Shown in pieces: positions 36,072 through 47,293 of a stretch of 64,000 nt of DNA (the stretch's first letter is position 1; the number at the start of each line of letters is the position of its first letter). A program made the translations under genes and the position numbers. This DNA comes from Acanthosoma haemorrhoidale (lineage: Eukaryota; Arthropoda; Insecta; Hemiptera; Acanthosomatidae): contig OV884014.1 in the NCBI GenBank assembly GCA_930367205.1, positions 116,009,768 through 116,073,767 on the forward strand, written 5' to 3'. A model generated the notes under the pieces. That model was not told the DNA's origin and made no database searches. It saw only the letters and a list, made by a program, of their open reading frames with translations.

Positions 36072-37178
36072 TATTATTGATCAGCTTTATTGCGCTAAAA
36101 TTACAATCTGCCTCATTGGGAAATAAGTAATTGTGATAAATGTTTTCATTCATACCATATTTACAATTCATCATTCACGCGCTCATTCATACAATGTTTA
36201 CAAAAATCCCAGAGACCTCCCAAGTCCACATGGTTCTTCATTAGGTTTTGTTTAGCGGCTGTTCGACGAATCGGTCCTCAAACATTTGTGCGTAATCCTC
36301 ACACGTGACTAGTGACATCTGATTGTTAATTAAGGATATCAATAATTAACGTAATGATAATTAAAAACTGCGCCCCTCACGGCAAAACAGAACCTTTCCA
36401 ATAAAACGTTCAATGTAATTGAAGATAATTTGTATTTGTTTTATATTTGCCGATGTCAAAAGCGGTGGACATGTTTAATTTATCCCCAATGCGGGACACA
36501 ACGGAGAAAGAAATGAAAAAGGACCCCTTTCATGACATGTTCCATCGGTTTAATTAATATATATGTGTGTGTTTATATATTTTATCGTTGACTTGTATAT
36601 GACTTATATGTAACAGGAGTTGAAAATATACGTATGTATATAATAAAAGCTATCAGTATTCACGAATATATTGCTTCGGGGCAATAGAAATCGCCGGTGC
36701 TTAATCAGTCCTGTTTTGTGACGACTCCCTCGCATGCGAAAGACGAAGCGAAGTCTTGGGAAGTCCTCCCACCCACTCCTCCGTCAGCCGCGGCACCTGG
36801 TAAGAGCCAGTTAAGAGAGGATGACCGAGATTGTGAGGGCCACATACGCTCAGGACATGATGCCAGGACTCCCACTGTTACGCATTTGTTTCAGGTCACG
36901 AGGCCACTGCCGTTTTAGTCTCCGAGGAGGGATGAGTGGTGCAGTGCAATGACTGTGCTAGGAGATTAGTGTGGTTGGATAGGTTAATATGTAATTTCCT
37001 GAACTTGGAAGGGATAAGTTCGAGAATGTTAGGTATATTAAGATCGTTTTGAAGGGTTTTGTTGCTGACGTAATTAGGGGCATTTACTATTGTTCTCAGG
37101 ACTTTTGATTGAAAGGATTGGATACGCTTGATATTAGACTTTTTTGCTGTCCCCCATAGCTCTATTCCGTATGTCCCG
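36072..37178 (-). mobile_element. Family A non-LTR copy split by an insertion
   Basis: The 3' end (36072-36235) and the rest of the 3' UTR and ORF2 end (36717-37178) are separated by about 480 foreign bases. The minus-strand frame at 36896-37252 reads through the KRIQSFQSKVLRTIVNAP block, a truncated SNKTLQNDL block and LSNHTNLLAQSL. It is therefore one of the better coding copies of the ORF2 C-terminus. Confidence 0.87.
36236..36716. other. Unidentified insert within a family A copy
   Basis: About 480 AT-rich bases interrupt the family A 3' UTR between CCACATGGTT and the GTGACGACTCCCTCGC block. No inverted ends, target duplication or similarity to other sequence in the window were recognised. 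It may be an unknown element or filler DNA from a repair event. Confidence 0.5.
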
Positions 37179-37905
37179 ATCCGTTTATGGAAGCCAAAAT
37201 TTTGTTCACGGCTTGCTTGAGTGGGATCCACTTCCCCCCATTGGCAACTCATGGAGACCCATGTTTTGTTTTCGCCGACGTGCAGTTGGGAGTCAAACCC
37301 TCGGGGTCGATGTAGACCAATTCGGTTATCTATTGGCTGAGCGTGTCATGTTGCAATCCCGACCCTGCCTGTTTAATTGTTTTTTTTGTATGATTAATAA
37401 TGCATTCAGCTACTTATTAAACCGCATATTAAATAAATTAACCAACGGAAATAATATCACTTACTATGTAACGGCGAAGGAGGAACGCGTGATAAAACCT
37501 GTATTTACATTGATATGTATGCTGTGTAAATTGATACCTGGACATAAGAAGTATTAGCCAAAGCAGGAGAAGTATAACTTACGGCCATGGAAGATCTGAA
37601 AATTAATTGGATATTTCTATGATAATGAATAAAAGCCTAGATTGAATAGAATAAATTAATAGCAACATGGACCCCTGCGGTACTCCCAACGGCAATCTTT
37701 AACCCGACGGGGCTGAAGCTATTACACACATCCGATAAATTCAATTTTGACTTGACGCTTTTCAAAATTCAACCTGATTATATTGCAATTTCCATCTGGA
37801 AGAACCGAAGAGATTTATTACTACCGGTATTAAAAATAACTTCCTACTTTTTGGTTTTCAGGGGACAGATGGGTACCACAGAGTATTATTAAAATCGATT
37901 TTATC

Positions 37906-38318
37906 GAAATAAAATTATAATCTGCACCATAGCAACTGCTAGAATATACAGTTCCGAATTCCCTCACACATGCACTATATACAATTCAGAGAATTTTACT
38001 CGCTCTTATTTATCATTATGAATACATACAATAAGACACGATATTACCGATCCTCGTAGTCTAAAGAGAAAATGGGGAATGAGAGTAATCCCCCATACTG
38101 TTCCAATAGGCCGCGGGAGCCACATACGCTCAGGACATGATTAAAGAATTCCGCCTTATCATGTACTGCCATTCTCATGTATTCGCAACAGGGCAAGATG
38201 GGATGGCCTTGAAAGGGATGCTATGAAGCTAGAAATGTACACTAAGATAGTTATGAAGAGTTATGTTGTGGAGAATAACTACTGTTCTAGTGACATTTTA
38301 TTATTAAAAGCAGAAGTT
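37906..38318 (-). mobile_element. Highly diverged family A copy
   Basis: Alignable blocks in order are AAAATTATAATCTGC, GGGAGCCACATACGCTCAGG, AAGATAGTTATGAAGAGTTA, and ACTACTGTTCTAGTGACATT. Divergence and gaps are much greater than in the other copies, so it is an older insertion. Confidence 0.75.
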
Positions 38319-38982
38319 TAAGTATTCATTGTGTTAGATTCATTCGTTATTAACTTCCTCGAAGTTGGTTTGGCCAGGACCGTTCCACAAACCGTATGAT
38401 TTTTTATACTAATTGAACGTGAAGAAGAACTGAAATTAAGTTCGGTAATGAGGAAGGGATGGGGAAATGATGTTTGTTTTTTATTGAAGAGTCAATTATA
38501 AACTCCACCTGGAAGAAATGAAGAGGAGAGCGAATTGACAATATGACATCAAAGTTAAATTACCTGAAGCGTGAACCTACTTTCTTTTCCATTCAGGCGA
38601 GCCCAGGTAATTGAATGCCGACTCCAAAGAGACCTTGTGCCAAAGAGCCTACATAAATTCGTCCCAGACCGTTACTTGGAAATAAATTAAAAAGGGCCGA
38701 CGGGGATGTGCAATTACGAACCAGAAAAAAAAACCCGATAAAAAACCAACCGTCACCGTTTTTATTCTGATGTGATTTTTCCCTTCTGCGCCTAATGCCA
38801 ATTCCGCCCCATGAAATTGTGCCTTCTTTCTCATTAGCTCTACTAACACAATTATCACCGAATGGAGAAGCTCTATTTTCAAACAGGTTGAAATTCAAAA
38901 ACAGAAGCCATGAGGAAAAAAGTATTAAATGTAAATAATTAAATTTCTAAATTTTTTTCTCTCGATAATAAATTTTTTTTTT
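38319..38982. other. no gene seen
   Basis: Spacer between two family A copies. Two overlapping minus-strand frames at 38593-38898 cover a GC-richer patch in different frames. I cannot choose between them and see no domain. Confidence 0.45.
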
Positions 38983-39309
38983 CTTTGAACAACTTTATTA
39001 TGATAAAATTACAATCTGCCTTATGAGGCAATAAGTAATTGTGATATATGATCTTATTCATACCATATTTATAATTTTCATTCACTCGCTCATTCATACA
39101 GTACTTACAAACAGCCCAGAGGCCCCCCAAGTCTACATGGTTGTCACCTCCCTCGCGTGCGAAGGAGGTAACGGAGACTTGGGAATTCCCCAATGCTCCT
39201 ACGTCAGCCGCGTCACTGGATAAGAGCCAGCGGAGGCTGTCCAAGAGCGTGAGAGCCACAAACGCTCAGGGCATGATTGGAGAAACTTACCATTGCCAGA
39301 ACTCCCACT
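38983..39309 (-). mobile_element. Family A non-LTR 3' end
   Basis: A T-rich start (the A tail on the minus strand), then the 3' UTR to CAGAACTCCCACT. It is strongly 5'-truncated. A possible AATAAA target repeat at the edges is too short to rely on. Confidence 0.86.
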
Positions 39310-39876
39310 AAATAAAAATATTTGTTATTAAATTGAACTGTCCATCAGATTGTTCACATAGATTTTATGAACAATTTTCTTGCTTAATTTGTTTGTTTAT
39401 TTATATTAGAGGAGAATGAGTTTTATAATATTGAACGTATTGGTTCATTATAAATGATCGCATGCTAGAGGAATGTCATTTGAAGTTCGTCTTGCCACAT
39501 ATCCCTCCGCAGCCTGAAATCTCTCAAAGCACTTCGCTCGCTTCTTGCTTTTTATTAGAATTATGTCCGTTACCTATACCTGTTTCACCTATTACCTATA
39601 TGCGTTTATATTAAAATTCATTAATTGTTACTAATATTAGTTCATCCAAACTGTTTTCTTGGTTTATTTAATTTATATTACCTCGACTCTTTGTCCATGA
39701 ATAAATTTAATGAGAACCTAATAACTTTTTTCATCAACCTGATGGTCTCTAACAAAACCTTCTTTATTTACTTACGACTCGACAATGAGCTCACAGTATA
39801 AGATATATATGTATTTAAACGATTATTATGCATATATATATATATATCTCGTATGTGTAAAGTAATTATAAAATAT
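39310..39876. other. no gene seen
   Basis: AT-rich spacer with a short TA tract at 39834-39847. Confidence 0.5.
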
Positions 39877-40215
39877 TATTTCTTGTATGGGTAATACAGA
39901 AACAGATCTTGTAAGAAATTATTGATTCAGATGTCTTCCCGTAGAAAGAAGTTTTACAAGCTTGCTAATTTTTTACATAATCATCACTCGTATGTAACAA
40001 CAAAATCAACAATATGTGAGGTCCACCTTTGGGTTCAGAGCTGGGAAACTTAACCTAACTAAAGCCCATCTCTAATATAACATAGGCTTCTCTGAGCCCC
40101 TGCTGCCATCGTTGAGTAATAGTCGAACAGGGTGTTGAACACTATCTTTGTGAACGAACGCGCTCCTAAAGTGAATGAAATCCTTAGACCGTTGACAATT
40201 TACCTACATTTTGTT
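39877..40215 (+). repeat. Repeat F, copy 1 (intact)
   Basis: Shares successive blocks with 42342-42915: GGGTAATACAGAAACAGAT, then GTTTTACAAGCTT, then a GAGCTGGGA block and CTTAACCTAACTAAA, and finally TTGACAATTTAC. Copy 2 has the same order but is split by an LTR. Confidence 0.8.
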
Positions 40216-40590
40216 ACATAACGTTCTGCATAAAGCACAATAAAAAAAAACTCATTTCTACTTTCACAGCTGTCAATGAACTAATTGTACAACGTATTTG
40301 AAGAGGTCAGGGAAAACAGAGTATATTTCATTTAATCGAAATTTTAAAAAACAACGAAAATAACATTCATCTGTATTGTTTAAACATTAATTCGAGTTCA
40401 AAATAAAACAAATTAGTATACAATATGATAAAGGATAGCTGTCTGTTTACCTACACCGGCGGTATTTGTATTGTTTTTTTCCTTACCGCCTGTTTATTTC
40501 TGTCTAAATATTATACTAGGAGTTTAAACTGTTTTCCATATATATATGTTCCAAAAATTACAGTTTGATTCGTATATCATGTAAAAAAAA
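40216..40590. other. no gene seen
   Basis: AT-rich spacer. Nothing was recognised. Confidence 0.5.
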
Positions 40591-40743
40591 CTACTAGGTA
40601 AAGTTTGTAGGGCCACTATTACCTATGAGGTCACTCCCAAGGAGGTGCTAGTTTTAGCGAGGTGAAGGCAGAAAATCCCACTAGGAGAGTTCGGGGTTTG
40701 ACAAGGCCGGACTAAACCATATTGAGGTTAGGAAGAGAGGTCC
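40591..40743 (+). repeat. Dispersed repeat G, copy 1
   Basis: About 153 bases that match the reverse complement of 56824-56988. GACAAGGCCGGACTAAA and AATCCCACTAGGA occur in both, and an edge motif CTAC.AGGTAAA is shared. A minus-strand frame (40681-40884, 67 codons) overlaps one edge. The class is unknown; it could be part of an LTR. Confidence 0.8.
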
Positions 40744-42341
40744 AGAGGTTTTCATAAATGAGAAGGCCAAGTTTTGAAACATATGTGCAGCCGCAAGTTC
40801 GCCAGTTAGAGAGCCGTTGTTAGAATGATTTACAGTCAAAAACCCGGGTCTAGTTATACTCGGATGTGCCTCATTAGTAGCCAACGATGAAAGGCCTTAT
40901 TGTGGCCAATGATATCCCAGTTTGCGATGGTGCTTTGTTCTCGGCAGTAATCCAGGCCTAGGTCTGGGTCGCCCGCTACCGGCTCTGGGTGAGTGTTTCC
41001 AGCCTCTAACTAGTTTTGTTGCAGCTGTGTCTTTCATTGTTTACAACATTTACAATGACTTATGGTTTGGTTACGTTATTTACATTTGTTTAATTTAATT
41101 TACAACATATCATAACCAATTTACAATATATACACAATAGAGTATCTTATGTAGTTAGCGGTCGCTACATAGATTTTCACAGATAGTAGGATAAATAATC
41201 AAGAGAAAGGCGTGAGAGATGGTTTTTGGCGTTGCCTGTAGTGGCAGGGGCCACTGAAGGGAGTGATGTATGAGCCTCGATCTATTCCCATGATGGACTC
41301 TCCTTTAGATAGTGCCACTTCCGAATATCTACCGTGTTGCTTCTCCGCTCGGTCTTGAAGGATCTACTTTTATTTATTTCCGTTCTCTACTGGCCCTAGA
41401 GTAATATGCCGCGCGCGGGTATAACAGACTATGACTCCTTAGTCACTGTTCTAATAAACTAATTGTACTCAATTAGGGCACTTGTAAATTTAACTACTTC
41501 TAATAGCCCTCATGGGCAGATACTTATATATTTTAGCAGATACCATAAACTTGATAGCTAACGACTCAACGATGTCTAATTATTGTCGCTGAGCCCGAAA
41601 AGACAGCCTTTTATTAGAATGCAATGCTTTAGGCCGTGGGGTTGAAAGGAAAGTTACGTAAAGGTGTCACACATCACAGAGGTACAAAACACATCAAACA
41701 ATATCATTTCATAACAAGGCCAACAGGTGTTTTGATGCCGGAGTATTTAGAGCTGATTTCATATGAATGTCCTGAATTCAAATATGGCATTAGTTTTTTT
41801 GCCTAAGAGCTCAAATTTCTGAGATATAACATTTTAGACTATTTATCTATTATGGGTCAATTAAAAAAAAACTGAGCACGGAAATATAAAAATATTATTA
41901 TATCCAAAGATAGAGGAAAATCACCGATATATATCACAGAAATAAATCATGTAATCAGATATGAATGAATACTTTAACAGACATGATGGTAAAGCAGTCT
42001 AATTTCCCCTAGCCAGAGGACAGAATGGCCTCCCTCCTAAGAGATTTCGGGTCCAGGTGCTGGGATATGTTCCTTTGTAATATTCTTGATTTATTGACGG
42101 TCACTCAGGGTCCCTTATTGCTGTCACATATGTTACCTACCTCTCTCTCGCTCTCTCAAGCAATATCTTTATACAGAATATATGTACCTTGAAAATTGTT
42201 CCATGTTTGTTATAAGCGAAATGTATTTAAGGAATAAAGCAAAAGTCGAATAATTAATCCTTTTTATATATCTCATGGATAGTAGTTTAAGAAATTAAAT
42301 CAGAAATGTCTACTATATACACATGGTAAAAGGAAATTTTA
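40744..42341. other. no gene assigned
   Basis: The part 40880-41010 is GC-richer, and a broken minus-strand reading gives protein-like blocks (AGDPDLGLDYCREQ and HNKAFHRWLL) between stops. The rest is AT-rich, with a short GCGCGCG tract near 41410. Confidence 0.4.
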
Positions 42342-42433
42342 AATTTCTTGCATGGGTAATACAGAAACAGATTTTGTAGGAAATTTTGGATTCTGTTTTA
42401 CAAGCTTTCTATTTTTTTTTTTTCATAATCATA

Positions 42434-42436
<3 letters not shown>

Positions 42437-42470
<34 letters not shown>
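42437..42470. repeat. TA microsatellite
   Basis: About 34 bases of mostly alternating T and A next to an LTR insertion inside repeat F copy 2. Confidence 0.95.
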
Positions 42471-42477
<7 letters not shown>

Positions 42478-42498
42478 TATATGTACTATATATAAGAT

Positions 42499-42799
42499 AA
42501 AAGACAATTATTGAAGGTGGGGGGAATAAACTGAAATCAGTTTCGCTGTAAACAAAGTTAGCAATTTTATTCACTATATTTTATAATATAATTATTCTAA
42601 TTATTCATATTATTTACACAATCTTACCTGTAAACAAAGAAACGACAATTACAGTTTATAATTATCTCTTCTCTATTTACAACTTTAATTACTTAATGTA
42701 ACCTTTCTCTATCTGATAGCTGCTCCATCTGGCGGAGGTCAGTAGAAGCAGCGCGGCGAATTCAAACATTCAAATTAAAGAGAGAATACTTTCTCTACA
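42499..42799 (-). mobile_element. Gypsy-family solo LTR
   Basis: Same LTR as at 14678-14958, 44618-44912 and 46099-46415. On the minus strand it runs from TGTAGAGAAAGTATTCTCTC to a 3' end in CAATTATTGTCTT, where the last bases are altered. It lies between a TA tract and the right half of repeat F copy 2, and there is no internal region. Confidence 0.85.
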
Positions 42800-42915
42800 T
42801 CTTCCCTGAGCTGGGATGCTTAACCTAACTAAAACCTATCTCAAATATAACCTAGGCATTCACGAAAGCTAAAGCGGATAAAATCGACCATTGACAATTT
42901 ACGCATCTTTAGTTT

Positions 42916-43305
42916 TACAACAATAAATATACCGGTGTAATTAAATAAAGTATTTTGCAAAGTAAGGTATCAAGATGAAAGAAGATAGATAAATACACAC
43001 TTGTAAAAATAAACCTTTAATTACAGTTTTACAACCAAAAACAAAGTAAAGAAAATTATTTAATAAAATGTTAATATGAACACATATTTATGTTTATATG
43101 AAATGACATAAAATGCGACTAATAATAAATTATGGTCAGTAAGTTGATGATATCTAATTTACAATTGATGCCAGCCGGAAATAATCTAAAAAAATAAAGT
43201 CACAGGGGTTAATAAAATAATATAACAAAAATAAAACAATGCTGTAGCGATGGAGTGTGCTCTCCCCAGAGGTGAAGTCTTTTTGTTGATGTATATTATT
43301 GTATC

Positions 43306-43338
<33 letters not shown>

Positions 43339-44104
43339 TTATGATTAGAAATAATGGAGTATAATGGAGCATTAAACGTATTTCACGTTACTATAATTAC
43401 TGTAATGTACCCGCGTCACAGAAAGGAGCAAAGATGAGGAAAGGGAGAAAATTTACTAATTAGAAGTCTTTGTGACTGCCGTTAGAAAAAGTTGAATGAG
43501 TGCGAATAGGAGGAAGGATGGAGGTGAAACTAATTGGGTAAAATTGAAATGAAAAGACTGAAAAGGACATGATCGCTTAGGAGATGTAAGAATATTAGGG
43601 ATTAGATTAGGCGAAGAATTAGAAAGCACGATGGACAATGAAGTGGAGAAAGAAAGAACGGAAATAATGTTGAGGTCTAGGCTAAGCATTTATATCGAAA
43701 AGCCAGACTGATAATAAAGTGTAAGGCGTTATGCAAGAAACTTCTGTTCCATTCAAGTGAAGCTAGTCGGGACTTGTAATTTAGCATGAGGGAAGTAATA
43801 TTGTCAATCTCGAGGACTTCATAGCCACGCTCCACAGTCTGAGAAAATTACTATTTGTTCACGAACGAGCTTTAGAACGTTCATTGAGAGTAGACGGAAG
43901 GATGTTGTAATATTCATAAATATATGTTTTCGTATAGTTTATAGCCGATAGTTATGCCCTCTACAGGACAATGATGCTTGTTAAAGTTTTAATACATTCT
44001 GAATTGAACCGAGTTAAACTGAGTTTCTAGAGCTCCAAACATCTAAAATTCCAATTTAGGAAAAAGTTGTTTTCCATGGAAGCTTTGCATGAATGAATTA
44101 TCCT
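42916..44104. other. no gene seen
   Basis: AT-rich, with a TA tract at about 43312-43340. A 77-codon minus-strand frame at 43456-43689 is dominated by Ser, Leu and Phe, as expected from purine-rich plus-strand DNA, and is not accepted as coding. Confidence 0.45.
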
Positions 44105-44458
44105 ATTTTCAAAAGTACTGATACATAAAAGATACATTTACTTATGTAAACGTTTGCACTTCCGGTTGTTCATCGAGCTTTAGACTCTCCCAAATATTCT
44201 TTTGTTGGCAAAATATCACTTAGTATATACATCTTGTTTCAAAATATCACTTAGTATATACATCTTGTTTCAAAATATCACTTAGTATATACATCTTGTT
44301 TCAAAATATCACTTAGTATATACATCTTGTTTCATATGATGATGCAAAACGTTGACTACTAAGTGATATTTTGGAGAGTCTAAAGCTCGATGAACAACCG
44401 GAAGTGCAAACGTTTACACATGTAAATGTATCTTTTAAGTATCAGCACTTTTGAAAAT
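44105..44458. mobile_element. Foldback/MITE-like element with tandem core
   Basis: Two long inverted arms face each other. The left arm (44105 to about 44226) starts ATTTTCAAAAGTACTGATAC, and the right arm ends with its near-exact inverse at 44458. Within the arms lie GCACTTCCGGTTGTTCATCG and TTTAGACTCTCC on the left, with their inverse on the right. Arm identity is high, although the left arm has an 18-base insertion before the core. The core is four copies of a 31-bp unit whose first bases are also the inner end of the arms. It has no coding capacity. No clear target duplication was found. Confidence 0.85.
44210..44333 (+). repeat. 31-bp tandem repeat, 4 copies
   Basis: A unit beginning AAAATATCACTTAGTATATA and ending TCTTGTTTC is repeated four times without change. 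It forms the loop of the foldback element. The right arm holds the inverse of the unit's first 15 bases, so the array grew from the arm end. Confidence 0.95.
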
Positions 44459-44617
44459 AATATAATATAATATATATAGAAGTTAATCGCCGTTGGTTAA
44501 GATAGATAGAACTCAAGTAAAAGACTGCTTTATTGTTGAAGATAATCGGACATACACAGGATCATGGGTTCTTTACATTCGACATAGTCATGCTTCTGGC
44601 TTTAACTTAGATATATA

Positions 44618-44912
44618 TGTAAGACAATTATTGAAGGTGGGGTGAATAAACTGAAATCAGTTTCTTATGTATACAAATAAATGAATATTATTCACTATAT
44701 TTTATATTATAACAATTATTCACACTATTTACACAATCTTACCTGTAAACAAAGAAACGACAATTACAGTTTATAATTATCACTTCTCTATTTACACATG
44801 TAACCTTTCTCTATCCTCTCACTTTCTAGAATCTTGCTGATAGCTCCATCTAGTGGTGGTCAGTAGAAGCAGCGCGGCAAATTCAAATTAAAGAAAGTAT
44901 ACTCTCTTTGCA
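44618..44912 (-). mobile_element. Gypsy-family solo LTR with TATATA flanks
   Basis: A full-length LTR of the same family with TG...CA-type ends. TATATA occurs immediately outside both ends (44612-44617 and 44913-44918), consistent with a target duplication, although the flanks are TA-rich. No internal region. Confidence 0.87.
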
Positions 44913-44918
44913 TATATA

Positions 44919-45897
44919 TACACACATATAATATTTATGTTTTACTGTAAAAATTTTTAAAGTAGATCATGGTAAAGTCATTAAATATAAACGGAATATA
45001 AATTGAATTGTAAATGGAAAAAGTAACTGATTTATGGATCTGATGTACATAAACTTACTAAGATAGTTCGAAAAAAGTTGTTAGGTAGGGTCTTGTTGGT
45101 AGAGGTCGCATAAACATATTGAAATTAGATATATGTTACTATTGTACCTAGTTGTTGATGATGATAAAATATGCGCGCCTTTACAGTGAAACAGTCTTTC
45201 TGTATCTATCCCTTACTTTATTATATTATTTTCATCCCGCAGATAAGTCGTTGAATTATCTTTTAACGAATGAAGCTCCTCTGAGTGCCCCTGGGATTCC
45301 CAAGTCGGAGTTCGCGTGAACCCGCGAAGGGATCGTTTTTGAAAATATTTTAATTTCGTTAACTTGGAGTCGATCCTTTCTCGTTTTTTCTCCCCCCTAC
45401 TTTCTACCTTGTTAATTTAAAAAAGAAAAAAGAAAAACTTTCCTCTTTTCGGCGCTATATTAGGTCCGAGAGCTCCTTGAAAATGATTTATAAGAATCCC
45501 TTTGTCCCTTGTGGAAGCTCTCAAAAACCATTTATTATTTTTTCCCCCCGTTCTTTAGCTTCCACCTTAGAGTAGAGAAGAATTTTATAACTTTATAAAA
45601 GATTCTTTTAGTACAATATGTCCGAAGGGGGGTATAAATAGCCTTCAACAAGGGAGGTAACTATTTTTTAATTCCCTTCAACGGTTAGTCTCCTATTTTC
45701 TTGTAACATGATTCTTCCTTAGCCTCGAAGCAAAGAGATTGTAAAAACAATACACAATTGTTATGTAAGGGCGATCCTTTTTACATTGGTGATTGGTACG
45801 ACAGTTAGTCTAACAACGGCAGTCCAAGCAGTAAAAATAGTTACCCGACTTTTACTGATCTTCAGTTTCATCGGCGATAACACATGACTACAACAAG

Positions 45898-45963
<66 letters not shown>

Positions 45964-46098
45964 TTATAATGTTATATGTATGCTTTACCTTTTTTACTGT
46001 AAAAAAATTTAAAAGTGTAACAGGGTGAATTTATTAAATATAAACGGAAAATAAATTTCATAATAAATGGAAATTGAAAATAATTTATGAATCTTATA
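44919..46098. other. no gene seen
   Basis: Mixed composition. 45240-45560 is less AT-rich but broken by stops in all frames. A long AT microsatellite lies at 45901-45961. Confidence 0.5.
45901..45961. repeat. Long TA microsatellite
   Basis: About 60 bases of uninterrupted TA alternation, the longest in the window. Confidence 0.97.
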
Positions 46099-46415
46099 TG
46101 TATATATATAAAGAAAGTATACGCTCTTTAATTTGAATTTGCCGCGCTACTTCTGACTGACCACCACTAGAAGGAGCTATCAGCAATATTCTAAAAATTG
46201 AGATGATACAGAAAGTTTATATTAAGTAACTAAAGTTGTGAATAGAGAAGTGATAGTTATAAACTGTAATTGTCGTTTCATTGTTTACAGGTAAGATTGT
46301 GTAAATCAATATGAATAATTGTTATAATATAAAATATACTGAACAAAATTGCATGCTTTGCTTACAAAGAAACTGATTTCAGTTGATTCATCCCACCTTC
46401 AATAATTGTCTTATA
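46099..46415 (+). repeat. 5' LTR of the Gypsy element
   Basis: Begins inside the family's AAAGAAAGTATAC block (the first TGT is lost or merged into the TA tract) and ends ATTGTCTTATA, where other copies have CTTACA. About 317 bases. Confidence 0.85.
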
Positions 46416-46429
46416 ATATGGGCTAATGT

Positions 46430-47135
46430 CACAACTAGGGCCGGCAACGAAACTATTCGAACTAATGTCAATTAACACTATTGGAGGTTTTGGAGGACAA
46501 AGATCGACAAAAAGATACCTCCTCCTGCTTATTGACCACTTCACAAGATATACATTGATTTCAACATCATAAAAACTTCCACCGACTTCGTCAAGTTAGT
46601 AAATATTGTACTGGAAACAGACAAAATAGGTATAATACTTACAGATCAATACCCAGGAATCAACTCAAGAGAATTCAAAGAGTTCCTAAGGGAACAGTTG
46701 CTAAAGAATGTGTGGATAAATATAATAAAACAGAACATACAGTAACTGGTTTTCCACCCAAGTATTTATTAGATGGCACAGATATAAGCATTTTACCTGA
46801 AGAATTAAAAAAAGGAAACAATAAAGAAAACTGGATCAATGACAGTAAATTAGCCTTAGAAAGAACAAAAAAGTCTCATGAATATAACAAGAAAATATTT
46901 GATAAAACTAGAAAACATTGGGAATTTAACACAGGAGATACAGTATATATAAAGAAAGGCAGCAAATGAAACAAAAAAAATGAGATGAATTAAAAATTGG
47001 TCCCTTTGAAATAACAGAGAAGATTTCAAATTCATTATGTAAAATAAAAACCGGAAGAGGAAAGCAAGAAACTTGATTATGTCACATAACAAAACTACTT
47101 CCGATATTACCAGTCTAAAAATTGGAACAATTTTC
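46430..47135 (+). pseudogene. Gypsy integrase fragment, frameshifted
   Basis: Three plus-strand frames carry successive pieces. The first reads MSINTIGGFGG then KRYLLLLIDHFTRYT, the start of the integrase core with its first catalytic Asp region. After a shift comes LTDQYPGINSREFKEFL, the second Asp region. The third, open at 46712-46969, reads NKTEHTVTGFPPKYLLDGT, the post-core block, followed by a charged C-terminal part ending in a stop. A last piece (KIGPFEITEKIS) follows to about 47090. Frameshifts and stops make it inactive. The distance between the catalytic blocks is shortened. Confidence 0.82.
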
Positions 47136-47152
47136 ACCTCAGAGAGGGAAGA

Positions 47153-47293
47153 TGTAAAGAAAGTGTTTTCTCTTTAATTTAAATTTGCAGCGCTGCTTCT
47201 ACTGACCACCACTAGATGGAGCTATCAGCAATATTCTAACAAGTGAGAGGATAGAGAAAGGCTACATTAAGTAATTGAAGTAATTGTCTTACA
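47153..47293 (+). repeat. 3' LTR of the Gypsy element, internally deleted
   Basis: Begins TGTAAAGAAAGTG and ends TTGTCTTACA, but is only 141 bases long. About 170 bases between TAATTGAAG and TAATTGTCTTACA are missing. TAATTG at both sides of the gap suggests a short-homology deletion. Confidence 0.85.

Larger units (their letters stand above)
42342..42915 (+). repeat. Repeat F, copy 2, split by an LTR
   Basis: Left part at 42342-42436 and right part at 42806-42915, matching 39877-40215 in order. Between them are an expanded TA tract and a solo LTR. Copy 1, lacking both, shows the state before insertion. Confidence 0.75.
46099..47293 (+). mobile_element. Collapsed Gypsy LTR retrotransposon
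   Basis: The order is 5' LTR (46099-46415), integrase remains (about 46430-47135), a polypurine tract (AGAGAGGGAAGA at 47141-47152) and a 3' LTR (47153-47293). The gag, protease, RT and RNase H regions are missing: the 5' LTR runs within about 15 bases into integrase with no primer binding site. The element is therefore about 1.2 kb. A full Gypsy element is typically 5 kb or more. It is the only copy in the window with coding remains, and it identifies the solo LTRs at 14.7, 42.5 and 44.6 kb as Gypsy-family. The left flank is a TA tract. Confidence 0.85.

Noticed and set aside
37144..37557. 137-codon plus-strand frame
   Set aside because: It begins inside the antisense of a family A copy and runs into AT-rich flank with no domain.
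42499..44912. A single LTR element bounded by the two minus-strand LTRs
   Set aside because: The DNA between them contains the right half of repeat F and the foldback element and has no retroelement coding sequence, so they are two solo LTRs.
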